Shown here: piece by piece, positions 8,641-16,190 of the stretch
Position numbering within the stretch: the stretch's first letter is position 1
Layout: every line of letters begins with the position of its first letter
Assembly (NCBI GenBank): GCA_040219575.1
Contig: JAVJSD010000110.1
Coordinates: forward strand, 20,922 to 84,921
Source: JAVJSD01 sp040219575
Lineage (GTDB): Bacteria > Planctomycetota > Planctomycetia > Pirellulales > Pirellulaceae
Direction: 5' to 3'
DNA: 64,000 nucleotides
Notes under the pieces: model-generated
Database searches by the model: none
Told to the model about the DNA's origin: nothing
What the model saw: only the letters and a program-made list of their open reading frames with translations
Program-made: the position numbers and the translations under genes

Positions 8641-9071
8641 TCGCCCTCGCTGAGCAGAGCCTCCAGTTGCTGATCCAGTTTCGGGTCGTCCAATCGCTTG
8701 CTGGCCGTCTCGACCGCCTTGGTCTGAAATGTCTGCAGCTTCGCCAGCGCCTTGGCCAGAACTTGGCGCTTGCCGCTCGGGAAAAAATCGACGAGTTCCT
8801 CCAGCAAAGCGGTCGTGGCGTTGTCGATGGCGTCGCCCGCCATTGCCCGACCGAAGTCCTCGTCGCTGATTTCCTTCGTATCCGCCTCCGGCTTGCAGAT
8901 CGCGTAGACCACGTCGCACAGTAGGACCGGGTCGGAGACGAACTGTTCGATCAGCTTTCCCTCGATGGCATCGAGCAGGTTCACCGAGAGCAGCGTCTTG
9001 ACTCGCTTGATGCACTCGACGTTGATCGCGACCGTCCAGGTGCGACCGGCGTTGTCGTTAAATGTTTTCAT
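8613..9071 (-). CDS. Tail assembly chaperone, upstream frame (gpG-type)
   Basis: This 152-aa soluble, acidic, helical protein starts MKTFNDNAGRTWTVAINVECI, a beginning common in tail assembly chaperones that lie between the tail-tube and tape measure genes. It stops at 8613 inside the downstream frame. The protein would bind the tape measure protein, with a minor frameshifted form carrying the T domain. The position between the tail tube gene (9088-9531) and the tape measure gene supports the call more strongly than similarity does. Confidence 0.8.
   Translation of the reverse strand: MKTFNDNAGRTWTVAINVECIKRVKTLLSVNLLDAIEGKLIEQFVSDPVLLCDVVYAICKPEADTKEISDEDFGRAMAGDAIDNATTALLEELVDFFPSGKRQVLAKALAKLQTFQTKAVETASKRLDDPKLDQQLEALLSEGDLPEPTPGS
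8637..8642 (-). other. Candidate -1 ribosomal frameshift region
   Basis: On the minus strand the upstream chaperone frame reads GGC GAT TTA CCG. Slipping back one base reads CGA TTT ACC, which enters the downstream frame. The A-site part (TTA to TTT) fits a slippery site, but the P-site codon GAT re-pairs poorly on CGA, so this is not a canonical X-XXY-YYZ heptamer. The true site may lie elsewhere in the shared open stretch (8613-9015). Confidence 0.35.
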
Positions 9072-9087
9072 CTGTTTCCTCGAGGAA

Positions 9088-9531
9088 TTACGGTCCGCCG
9101 GTGATCCATTCGGGTGCGTTGTCGGCGTAGGTCGGTTTGATCGAAACGTCGACCATGATGGCTTCCTCCAACGCCTCGTTGCGAGTGAAGTTGAAGATGT
9201 CGAACGTCGCCCGCAGCCCTTCGGAATCAGGATCGGTGATGTCGCCGTCCATTACCGCGAACTCGATGGGCGTGTTGTCGAAAAACGCTTGGCGGATCGC
9301 ATCGAAGCCGGCATCGACTGTGTCCCAGACCATCTGGAACTCAATCGAGGCGTCTTTGAGAGTGCCTACCGTGGCCCGCCAACCAGCATTGGCGCGGGTC
9401 GTGACATCGGCCTCGCCTTTTTCCAGGTTCAAGGTCACGTCCTTGACGTTGCTGACCTCGACCCAGACTGGCGTGGCGTAGTCGCCCGTGTTGCGATACA
9501 GTTTTGCGTCCATGCCCAATCGTGTGGCCAT
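9088..9531 (-). CDS. Major tail tube protein
   Basis: This 147-aa protein begins MATRLGMDAKLYRN and contains the stretch VKDVTLNLEKGEADVTTRA followed by a WRA segment, a pattern found in siphovirus major tail (tube) proteins that form the hexameric rings. I start at 9531 because AGGAG lies about 9 nt upstream. A longer in-frame extension to 9663 would overlap the next gene and looks unrelated. It is placed between the neck proteins and the tail chaperones, as expected. Confidence 0.85.
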   Translation of the reverse strand: MATRLGMDAKLYRNTGDYATPVWVEVSNVKDVTLNLEKGEADVTTRANAGWRATVGTLKDASIEFQMVWDTVDAGFDAIRQAFFDNTPIEFAVMDGDITDPDSEGLRATFDIFNFTRNEALEEAIMVDVSIKPTYADNAPEWITGGP

Positions 9532-9547
9532 GACATTCGTCTCCTGT

Positions 9548-9946
9548 TCAGTGCGCTTTAACGGAACCTGCCCACTTACGGGGCAGTCGCTCCTTGGTTG
9601 TTTCCAGTGCCGGTCCCATGAACGGCCGCTTCGGAAAGCGTTGTCGCTTGTAGCGGCCGCCATGCTCGTGTGCTGAAGCCGACTTGCCGACCTTGGCGTG
9701 CTCGGGGCCGATCACGACCAAGTCGTTCTGTTTTTCGACGGCATACATGATCGCGCCGCGAAGCTGGCCCTTGCGGGTGCTGGGCGGCTGTCCTTCGGCG
9801 CTCGCCTTCTTGCGGCGACGAATGCTGCGCTTGGCCGTCAGGCGAATCGTCGCGCCGGCGTGACCGAGGCTCTTGACGCTGCCCTTCTTGGTTTTGGACA
9901 GCACCTGTTTCGTGTTGTCGCGCGTTCGCGCTGCCATGCCGATCAT
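9548..9946 (-). CDS. HK97 gp10-like neck or tail-completion protein
   Basis: This 132-aa very basic protein has an N-terminal helix rich in Lys/Arg and the C-terminal signature RFPKRPFMGPALE, which is characteristic of the HK97 gp10-like family of head-tail joining proteins (the RPF-x-PA element). It lies between the head-closure gene and the tail tube gene, where this family is normally found. The start at 9946 is 5 bp from the stop of the preceding gene; an ATG nine bases further in is also possible. Confidence 0.82.
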   Translation of the reverse strand: MIGMAARTRDNTKQVLSKTKKGSVKSLGHAGATIRLTAKRSIRRRKKASAEGQPPSTRKGQLRGAIMYAVEKQNDLVVIGPEHAKVGKSASAHEHGGRYKRQRFPKRPFMGPALETTKERLPRKWAGSVKAH

Positions 9947-9950
9947 CCGA

Positions 9951-10382
9951 TTACCTCACCACTCGAAACGTCAGCGTCAGGACGCTGGTGAATTGCCGCA
10001 GTTCGTCCCAATGCTCCTGCGCGTAAATGGGTGCGTGTTCCGTCTTGATCCAGTGAGCGTTGGGGTAGGCTGTCAGTCGTCGCAAGCGGAAGAAGTCGGC
10101 GATCTCTTCGACCAGCGTTAGCAGCGGATCGATTTCCGCCGCGTCGCCTTTCTCGAACTTCTTCTGCACCGCCACGTCGATCTGAAAGTCGTTTGTATTA
10201 CGGCTGCGGTCGCTCTTGGTGATCACCACGCCTTTGGGTACGACACTGACGTGCAGGTCTTTCATGTCCTGCAGTTCGAACGACGGGACGTAGTGCCGCG
10301 CCGCCGTCAGCGACAGGCTCAGCGTGGCGGCATTCAGTTCGGCAACCAGCGCGTCGGCAATGTCCGTAATCACGGCCATCAA
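9951..10382 (-). CDS. Tail terminator-like minor phage protein
   Basis: This 143-aa alpha/beta protein starts with an N-terminal helix (ITDIADALVAELNAA) and ends with a beta strand TSVLTLTFRVVR. The layout is like small tail-terminator or tail-completion proteins that cap the tube. The assignment rests on size, order (between head closure and gp10-like genes) and general fold pattern, not a diagnostic motif. Its ATG overlaps the stop of the upstream gene (ATGA). Confidence 0.6.
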   Translation of the reverse strand: MMAVITDIADALVAELNAATLSLSLTAARHYVPSFELQDMKDLHVSVVPKGVVITKSDRSRNTNDFQIDVAVQKKFEKGDAAEIDPLLTLVEEIADFFRLRRLTAYPNAHWIKTEHAPIYAQEHWDELRQFTSVLTLTFRVVR

Positions 10383-10762
10383 ACGTCCTCCGTGGCGATG
10401 TGTTTCGTATGGACCCGCAGCGTCGTGCGATACGGATCGCTGTAGCGCCAGTGCGGCTCGGACCCCAGCGGCATGACTTCGTATGTGAACTTCTTGCCGC
10501 CTTCGGTTTCCTCGATGCGGTCGCCGCGCTCGGGCAAGGCCGGTTGGCTGGCGAGCACCAGGTCTGCCGTATCGATCAGGTAATCTCGAATTTGCGTGCG
10601 TACAATGACGCCGCTGCCGTCGTCCTGTTCAAACATCGTGCGGCCGACGGTGGCTTGCACCGGAACCGAATCCACGCCGCGCCGGTACGTGACCTCGCGA
10701 GTGGCGTGTTTCTTGCGCTGGCCTTGCAGCCAGTTCGATCCGGTTTCGAGGATGTCGGCCAC
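10379..10762 (-). CDS. Head-closure or head-tail connector protein
   Basis: This 127-aa protein begins MADILETGSNWLQGQRKKHAT, resembling head-completion and ATTase-like connector proteins that often start with an ADIL-type helix. The central part is beta-rich (VPVQATVGRTMFEQ) and the C-terminal part carries RTTLRVHTKHI. It sits just after the decoration protein gene and is coupled to the next gene by an ATGA overlap. The call depends on position and shape and is moderate. Confidence 0.62.
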   Translation of the reverse strand: MADILETGSNWLQGQRKKHATREVTYRRGVDSVPVQATVGRTMFEQDDGSGVIVRTQIRDYLIDTADLVLASQPALPERGDRIEETEGGKKFTYEVMPLGSEPHWRYSDPYRTTLRVHTKHIATEDV

Positions 10763-10776
10763 GACGTTGACTCCGA

Positions 10777-11118
10777 TTACGGCGTGAGTTTCACGCGAAC
10801 AGTCGCATCGCCGTCAGCCGCAGCCAGCACGACTTTACCGAGCAGCTTGTTCGCGCCGCCGCCGTCGGTTGTGACCGCGACATTGTTGGTGTCGTCCCAG
10901 TAGGCCAGGTCGCCAACCGCGAACGTCACGCCGCCGCCGGCCTCCTTGGCGAAGTCAAACACCCCTTCGACCGCCAGCGAACCCGGGGCATTGGCCGCGA
11001 TGTCCAGTTTCGCGACGCCCACCAAGTCGCCTTGCACGACGACATCGCCTGCCGTCACATCCGCACCCGGCGTGTAATCAATGACTGCGCCGTCGTGAAT
11101 GAAATCTGCTTGTGCCAT
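10777..11118 (-). CDS. Capsid decoration protein, DUF2190-like
   Basis: This 113-aa protein, MAQADFIHDGAVIDYTPG and on, is a small all-beta, low-charge polypeptide rich in Val, Gly and Ala. It contains VTAGDVVVQGDLVGVAK and LAVEGVFDFAKE, the pattern of the DUF2190 family, which stabilises or decorates capsids and is usually encoded next to the major capsid gene, as here. It probably binds the outer surface of the capsid lattice. Confidence 0.82.
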   Translation of the reverse strand: MAQADFIHDGAVIDYTPGADVTAGDVVVQGDLVGVAKLDIAANAPGSLAVEGVFDFAKEAGGGVTFAVGDLAYWDDTNNVAVTTDGGGANKLLGKVVLAAADGDATVRVKLTP

Positions 11119-11145
11119 GAGAAATACTCCTATGGTTCAGGAGGC

Positions 11146-13194
11146 TTACGCCTCGCCCTTGCTCTTGATGCCTGCGAGCCATTCCGCGAAATCGACGCCG
11201 AAGTCGTGGTAGCCGCGGAACTGTACGCCCAGCGTGTTGAAATCCGCCTCGGCCATGTCGACCGTCGGCGTCTGAATGCCATCGAGGAAGCTCACGACAA
11301 CCGGCGCGAGAATCGACGGGCTCCGCAGCAGATACCACGCCTTGGCCGAGTTGCCGGTAAACGCCGCATCGCTCAGCCAGTCCACGACGACCGGTCGGTA
11401 CTTGCCGGCGTGGATGTTCTCGTTGGGGACCGTGTCCTTCGTCGAAGCGCCGCCCGTGTTGACGGTCGTGCTTTGGTGCAACCGCTGGGCGATGAATTGC
11501 AACTCCGGCGGCACGACCAGGATCGTTGGAACGCCTCCCAGGCGCTTGCCGTCCGGCGACTTGAGTTTGCGGAAAGCCAGAATTGCTTTCTGTAGGCCGA
11601 CACCGTCAACATCCAGTGCCGAATCCGCGCCGACGACATAGTTCGACCGGCCTGACGTGAAGAACGTCGAGTTGTTGATGTAGCGTGCCCAGAAGACGTT
11701 GTTGAATTTGCGGGCTGCGCCAGCGCCGAGCCGCACTCGGAGATCCTCAAACGCGCCGAGATCGTCGTTGATGATCGCGGTGCGGGTCAACGAGAACATC
11801 TTGGCGTAGGTTCGCGCTTGACGGGTGTACGATTCTTCAGACAGCTTGCCGTGCTTGATCTCGCCGTCGGGAGCCAGTTCCTCGTACTCCATGTCGTCGA
11901 GCAAACGGTAGCTGGTGACCGTCTTGAAGTCGCTGACGGTGCGCGTGACCGAGACATCGCGCCAAGTCTGATCTTCTTCCATGAAGCCAGCCAGCAGTTC
12001 CTTGTTGGCCACATTCGAGAAGATGCCGGGAAGCGAGAGCGTGCTGAAGGCGGCGTTGATTGGTGTGAAAGCGGCACGGAAGATCTCTGGTAGCGTTTCC
12101 CGCGAGATCGTCGCGCGACCGGTGTAGCCGCCGGCGTGGGCAGCCATCATGATCAGTTCCTGCAGGCCCAGGCGGCGATACTTCTTGTCCGCCGCTGCGA
12201 GCGTCGGCTCGGAGAAATGTTTTTCGCGACCGGGCGTGTTGAGCGTGCCGCAAAGCGCCGCCTCGATCACTTCTGCGGCAACCAGACCGCTGTCGACGCC
12301 GCCAGCGTGAATGGCCGGGGCCTTCGGACGCTCCTCACGCACGACCTCCAACTCGGTGCGGGTCGCATCCCAGCCTTCGCCGATCGCCTTCGCTTCGATG
12401 TCCGCGTGCTTGCCGTTGCACAGTTTGCGAATGGCGGCAACACGTGCCGTCTCGGCGGCCAGTTCCGCCCGAAGGTCGGCGACGGCGGTTGCGGCGATGT
12501 CTTTGCCTGACTCGGCTGGTTGGTCGCGTGTGCCGTTTTCCTGGGCGTTGAACGCGGCCTGCAGACAGGCCGTTTGTTTATCCTCCAGGTCATCGGCAAC
12601 GAACCCTTGCGCTTCGATCCACTGCGTGAATTCCATGTCTCTCTTCTCCTTAGATGTCGCGGCCTGGGCCGCAATGTTGACGCTGGTGCTGCCGTCGGCC
12701 CCGTTGGGAACGATGGCGACATGTTTCAATCGCGAGCGACGCACCAGCAGAAAGCTCCCACCCTCAGCGCGGATGGTGCGGCCGTTGACCACGACCTGCC
12801 GGCCTTTGGAGATTCGCTCCGATTCGATCGGTTCCGCTCCGACGCTGGCCTGCAAGGGCACGCCGTCACGGTGCAATTCGATGACCCGCAGTGCCAGTTC
12901 ATTAGTCCGCGACAGCGAACCATCCACCGACAACCGGCCATCACCGCGCGTGGGCGTTCCGCTTCCCAGCACAGCGTTGATGCGGTTTTCGTGATCCGCC
13001 AGCAGCGGCACCCGCTCCGGCGATTCGATCCCTTCAACGTCGATCACCAACGGACCAAACCCGGCCACGTTCATCAGACCACCGCTGTAGGCCGCAATGT
13101 GTACGAGCGCCGGTTTGGCGTCGCCGCCGTCGCCGGCCTCAAGCGTCACTTCAACGGGGCTGACCAATCGCAGTTCCTGCTCGCTATGCGGCAT
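11146..13194 (-). CDS. Prohead protease-major capsid protein fusion
   Basis: This 682-aa polyprotein has an N-terminal protease domain (about 1-185) with VPLLADHEN (His68) and VPLQASVGAE (Ser117), the His and Ser pattern of caudoviral maturation proteases. A helical, Ala/Glu-rich delta-like spacer follows (about 200-290). The C-terminal half is capsid-like, with SNVANKELLAGFMEEDQTW, GAGAARKFNNVFWARY and a conserved end, VDMAEADFNTLGVQFRGYHD. The start at 13194 is supported by GGAGG 6 nt upstream and overlaps the portal stop by 11 bp. Protease-capsid fusions are known in several phages. Self-cleavage after assembly is inferred. Confidence 0.88.
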   Translation of the reverse strand: MPHSEQELRLVSPVEVTLEAGDGGDAKPALVHIAAYSGGLMNVAGFGPLVIDVEGIESPERVPLLADHENRINAVLGSGTPTRGDGRLSVDGSLSRTNELALRVIELHRDGVPLQASVGAEPIESERISKGRQVVVNGRTIRAEGGSFLLVRRSRLKHVAIVPNGADGSTSVNIAAQAATSKEKRDMEFTQWIEAQGFVADDLEDKQTACLQAAFNAQENGTRDQPAESGKDIAATAVADLRAELAAETARVAAIRKLCNGKHADIEAKAIGEGWDATRTELEVVREERPKAPAIHAGGVDSGLVAAEVIEAALCGTLNTPGREKHFSEPTLAAADKKYRRLGLQELIMMAAHAGGYTGRATISRETLPEIFRAAFTPINAAFSTLSLPGIFSNVANKELLAGFMEEDQTWRDVSVTRTVSDFKTVTSYRLLDDMEYEELAPDGEIKHGKLSEESYTRQARTYAKMFSLTRTAIINDDLGAFEDLRVRLGAGAARKFNNVFWARYINNSTFFTSGRSNYVVGADSALDVDGVGLQKAILAFRKLKSPDGKRLGGVPTILVVPPELQFIAQRLHQSTTVNTGGASTKDTVPNENIHAGKYRPVVVDWLSDAAFTGNSAKAWYLLRSPSILAPVVVSFLDGIQTPTVDMAEADFNTLGVQFRGYHDFGVDFAEWLAGIKSKGEA

Positions 13195-14644
13195 CGGCCA
13201 CCTCCATCTCTTCATCCGACGGTTTCTCGGCAAGTGCGTTGCCCGGTTCCGGTGCGGACGTAATGCCAAGTTCCTTCAGAAGTGAAACCTCTTTGGCTCG
13301 CTGGCGCAGTTGTTCTTCCCAGTCGAGTCCGCGACGAGCGTATTCTTCCGCGAGCGTCGTGGTGTGGCTGGCCAGACGGGTCGATTGAGCGTTCGCCTCT
13401 TTGGCGGGATCAACATGCTCGCGACCGTCCCAAAACCACTGGTGTTCCCACGCAGCGATGGGAGGCAAGCCTTCAGGCAAGAGACCAGGAATCAGCGCCG
13501 CCTCGTCGAGCCATGCAGCCAGGATTCGATCTAGCACCACGTATTCGAGGTGCGATTGCTCAACGCGGATCGCTTTAAAATAGGTTTGATGGTCGAGCCG
13601 CCCGGAGGCATAGTTGTATCCCGAGGAGTCGGCGCGGGCGACATTCGCCGGCATGTTGAGGCAACGCGCAATCTCGTTGAGAATTTCGCGTTTGAATTCG
13701 CCGTATGTGGTGGCAGGTTGCTCCGCTTCCATTTGGCTCATCTTCCAACCGCCTGGCATCGTGAGCAGCGCACGCTTCTCGAGTTCGATCGGCTCGAATG
13801 GTTCAGCCGCGTCCGCCTCGCCGTTGGCCGGCGCATCTGTGTAGAGAATGCCCGCGAAGTCGGCGGCCGTTTCGGCGGCGGCCAGGACTGCCAATGTGAA
13901 TCGACGCAGTTGTGCGAACAGCGGCAGCGCCGGCATGATGTCGGGAACGCCCCGCGCCTGGCCCGGTCGATCCGCGCGAAACCAGTGGATGACGGCCTCA
14001 AACGGTAGGCGGTCGTATTCGTTCATTGAGGAGACGCCAGCCCGCCCTTCGCCCGGATGTTGCTTCAAGACGTGGTATTCGACGGGTTCGCCAGCGTCGT
14101 CGAACACGATGCCATCGATAGCACTCGACGCCAGCGAATTAAGATTGGGCGTGGTGACTTGATCCGCCTCGATGAGCTTGAGATCGAGTTTCACCAGCGT
14201 TGGCAAACGCGGGTTGCTCGTCAAAATGGCGAAGGCTTCCCCATCTTCGGCGCGTGCCATCCGCATGGTGCGAAGCTTCTCGGCGAGACCTGCCGCCTTG
14301 GCCCACAGCATGAACTCGTGTTCGATCCGATTGTTTGCATCGGAATCGGAGATGAGCAATTGCAAGCGGGGGCCGGTGCCGACCACATCGTTGGCCAGCG
14401 TCAGCACAATTCCACGGGCGTAGCTGTTGTTCGCCACTTCGTAACGGGCTCGGTTCCGCAGCACGCGCCGCACTTCGGGGCTGTTGGCGGCGTTGGCCGA
14501 GAGGCCATCGGCGTTGGCCCAATGCCGACGGTTCTCCGAGTTGGTGCTCGCAGCGTCGTAGCGGGCGCGAACGATCCGCATTGCCCGGCCAGTGGTCGGC
14601 TGCGGCGTTTTCGAGGAGAACATATTGGCGAGCCAGCCCAGCAC
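13184..14644 (-). CDS. Portal protein, lambda-type
   Basis: This 486-aa protein forms the dodecameric DNA gate at one capsid vertex. Landmarks are RARYDAASTNSENRRHWANAD near the N terminus, LRNRARYEVANNSYARGIVLT, HWFRADRPGQARGVPDI and YGEFKREILNEIARCLNMP followed by NYASGRLDHQTYFKAIR. These are typical of the Phage_portal_2 family. I start it at the GTG at 14644, which overlaps the stop of the upstream gpW-like gene by one base (TAGTG) and has GGAG 7 nt upstream. Frame extension upstream to 14881 overlaps that gene and is rejected. Confidence 0.92.
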   Translation of the reverse strand: MLGWLANMFSSKTPQPTTGRAMRIVRARYDAASTNSENRRHWANADGLSANAANSPEVRRVLRNRARYEVANNSYARGIVLTLANDVVGTGPRLQLLISDSDANNRIEHEFMLWAKAAGLAEKLRTMRMARAEDGEAFAILTSNPRLPTLVKLDLKLIEADQVTTPNLNSLASSAIDGIVFDDAGEPVEYHVLKQHPGEGRAGVSSMNEYDRLPFEAVIHWFRADRPGQARGVPDIMPALPLFAQLRRFTLAVLAAAETAADFAGILYTDAPANGEADAAEPFEPIELEKRALLTMPGGWKMSQMEAEQPATTYGEFKREILNEIARCLNMPANVARADSSGYNYASGRLDHQTYFKAIRVEQSHLEYVVLDRILAAWLDEAALIPGLLPEGLPPIAAWEHQWFWDGREHVDPAKEANAQSTRLASHTTTLAEEYARRGLDWEEQLRQRAKEVSLLKELGITSAPEPGNALAEKPSDEEMEVADAA

Positions 14645-14841
14645 TACGAAGCTCCTGGTGGGACGAACTTGTTGAGCGTGAGGCCACGACGTTTCGACTT
14701 GGCCGCTTCCTTTGAGGCGAGGTAGCGGTCGGCCGCGATCTGATCGGGGAGCTTGTGTTGCTCCATTGATCCCGCGTCGCCAGCGGCCTTCGCCGGCCCC
14801 TGGGCGTTTTCGCGGATCGCGGTTTCGAGTTCGTCGGCCAT
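14644..14841 (-). CDS. gpW-like small head-tail joining protein
   Basis: This 65-aa charged helical protein starts MADELETAIRENAQGPAKAAG and ends with RRGLTLNKFVPPGAS. Size, composition and position directly before the portal gene fit the gpW group of phage lambda, which completes the portal vertex. I chose the ATG at 14841 because AGGAA lies 8 nt upstream. A 97-residue version starting at 14937 has no better support. Confidence 0.7.
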   Translation of the reverse strand: MADELETAIRENAQGPAKAAGDAGSMEQHKLPDQIAADRYLASKEAAKSKRRGLTLNKFVPPGAS

Positions 14842-15100
14842 TGCATTGATTCCTGGGAAGACAACCAGCCGGGCGAGCCAACGAAAAAAGGCCACGCGGG
14901 ATGCGGCCCGCATGGCCTTGCTGTTGGCTGGTTTCACCGTCGGTAGCTAGCCGTCGATGTCGCCCGATCTGGTTGTCTATTTCAATTTATACCCAACGCG
15001 ACCTTGTTTGTGAGGCCGCATTCTTTGCCCCTTGTACGATTCGTTACGCATATAGACTCTGCTTCATCGAATTGCGTCAGCTTGCACTGACAACTTTGGT

Positions 15101-15976
15101 TCATTCGTCTGGGTTCAGTGAGTAGATGCCGTCGCGAATCAACCCTACGTTCGCTAGGTTTGGATTTGAGTGAGAACATTGCAACGCTACCGCTGACACA
15201 AACGTCATCGCAGGTGGCTCGCCGAAAATGCCCCCAAATGTCAGCGTCAACATCGCGCCGTCTACCGGATCTTCAGACGGATACAATTTCGGGCGAGCGT
15301 CAACCAGATGGACGGTAGCCTCATCGACAAGTTTCTGAAGAACATCCACTGGATGCTTGTCGTTCTGCCGAAAGTCAAGATAGTTCACACCGTCGGGAAA
15401 CGCAGTTCGCAGGACGATGAGATCGAGGCCAATTGCCACAATACCATCACCGGTGTGCTTCGAAATTTGCGAATAACCTTTCGATAGGTGCGCATGCACT
15501 TGTTTTTCTGTGGACGGATACTTGCATGCGATGCCCAGCTCTTTGGTGAGTCCGTTGCCAGTTACAACGATATCGGGTTCGCGAAGCTCAACGTCGAAGC
15601 CGCCTTCGGCTAGAACACTAGCCAACCAAAGTTCATAAAAGAAGTCTTTTGCCTGATTCGGATCAGACCCTTGCGTGAGCGGTCCAGACGATATTGTTTT
15701 TAGATACTTTCTGAGTATGCCTTGCGGTTTGTCGCGTAACACCGATATCGCATGTGTAAGTCGCGCCACAACAATCTGTGCGTCGTAAAAGTCCTTAAAT
15801 CGCGGTTGCCATTTGCGCAACCAATCATCTTCAGGCAACGACGCCTTGTCCTGCAGAAAGTCTCGCGTAGTAGCAAGCTGATCTGCCAAGGGCGAGTTAC
15901 CGGGAATGGTGAAACCAGTGGTTGCCAAGGCGGCATCGAAATCCGCGAGATCCTGAGTGAGCTTGTCGTACCCCAT
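15101..15976 (-). CDS. Phage cargo (moron) protein with a PD-(D/E)XK-like nuclease pattern
   Basis: This 291-aa protein of no recognised family lies between the terminase/zinc-ribbon pair and the gpW-like gene, a place where virion genes are normally tightly packed. It keeps a gap of about 260 bp downstream and is AT-richer than its neighbours, so it looks acquired. Residues 112-152 hold FYELWLASVLAEGGFDV, then EPDIVV (D135) and GIACKYP (K152). This Glu / Asp / x-x-Lys spacing resembles a PD-(D/E)XK nuclease core. GGAG precedes the start at 15976. A role in excluding other phages is a guess from context; an ordinary hypothetical protein is equally possible. Confidence 0.6.
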   Translation of the reverse strand: MGYDKLTQDLADFDAALATTGFTIPGNSPLADQLATTRDFLQDKASLPEDDWLRKWQPRFKDFYDAQIVVARLTHAISVLRDKPQGILRKYLKTISSGPLTQGSDPNQAKDFFYELWLASVLAEGGFDVELREPDIVVTGNGLTKELGIACKYPSTEKQVHAHLSKGYSQISKHTGDGIVAIGLDLIVLRTAFPDGVNYLDFRQNDKHPVDVLQKLVDEATVHLVDARPKLYPSEDPVDGAMLTLTFGGIFGEPPAMTFVSAVALQCSHSNPNLANVGLIRDGIYSLNPDE

Positions 15977-16013
15977 CGCGGGCTCCAGGCGTGCGTGTTG
16001 AAAGGTAGATATT

Positions 16014-16190
16014 CTACCCGATAACGCGCTCGCAAGTCGTTACTCGTTGGCCGCAGTGTCGGCATTCGCGACGGCGCACGAGCCTTTCGCCAATAGCTCG
16101 TCGAGTATAGATCACGTAGAAATGTCGGCAGCCGCAGTGCCGACAACGTAGACCCCGATCATCCTCGCGGTCGTCCTTGTCCTCTTTCAT
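16014..16190 (-). CDS. NrdR-like zinc-ribbon protein
   Basis: This 58-aa protein contains CRHCGCRHFYVIYTR and RRRECRHCGQRVTTCERV, two CxxC knuckles separated by about 24 residues with the RRREC and R-x-T-T-x-E-R-V signature of the NrdR zinc-ribbon. The ATP-cone that completes cellular NrdR is absent. Its ATG overlaps the terminase stop by 4 bp (ATGA), so the two are co-translated. It may bind DNA or the terminase during packaging; no activity can be stated. A longer frame to 16358 runs inside the terminase gene and is not used. Confidence 0.78.
   Translation of the reverse strand: MKEDKDDREDDRGLRCRHCGCRHFYVIYTRRAIGERLVRRRECRHCGQRVTTCERVIG

Noticed and set aside
8347..9015. 222-residue independent gene in the second chaperone frame
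   Set aside because: Its N-terminal half lies wholly inside the upstream chaperone gene and looks random, and only the last 97 codons have a tail-chaperone pattern. A frameshift product explains it better.
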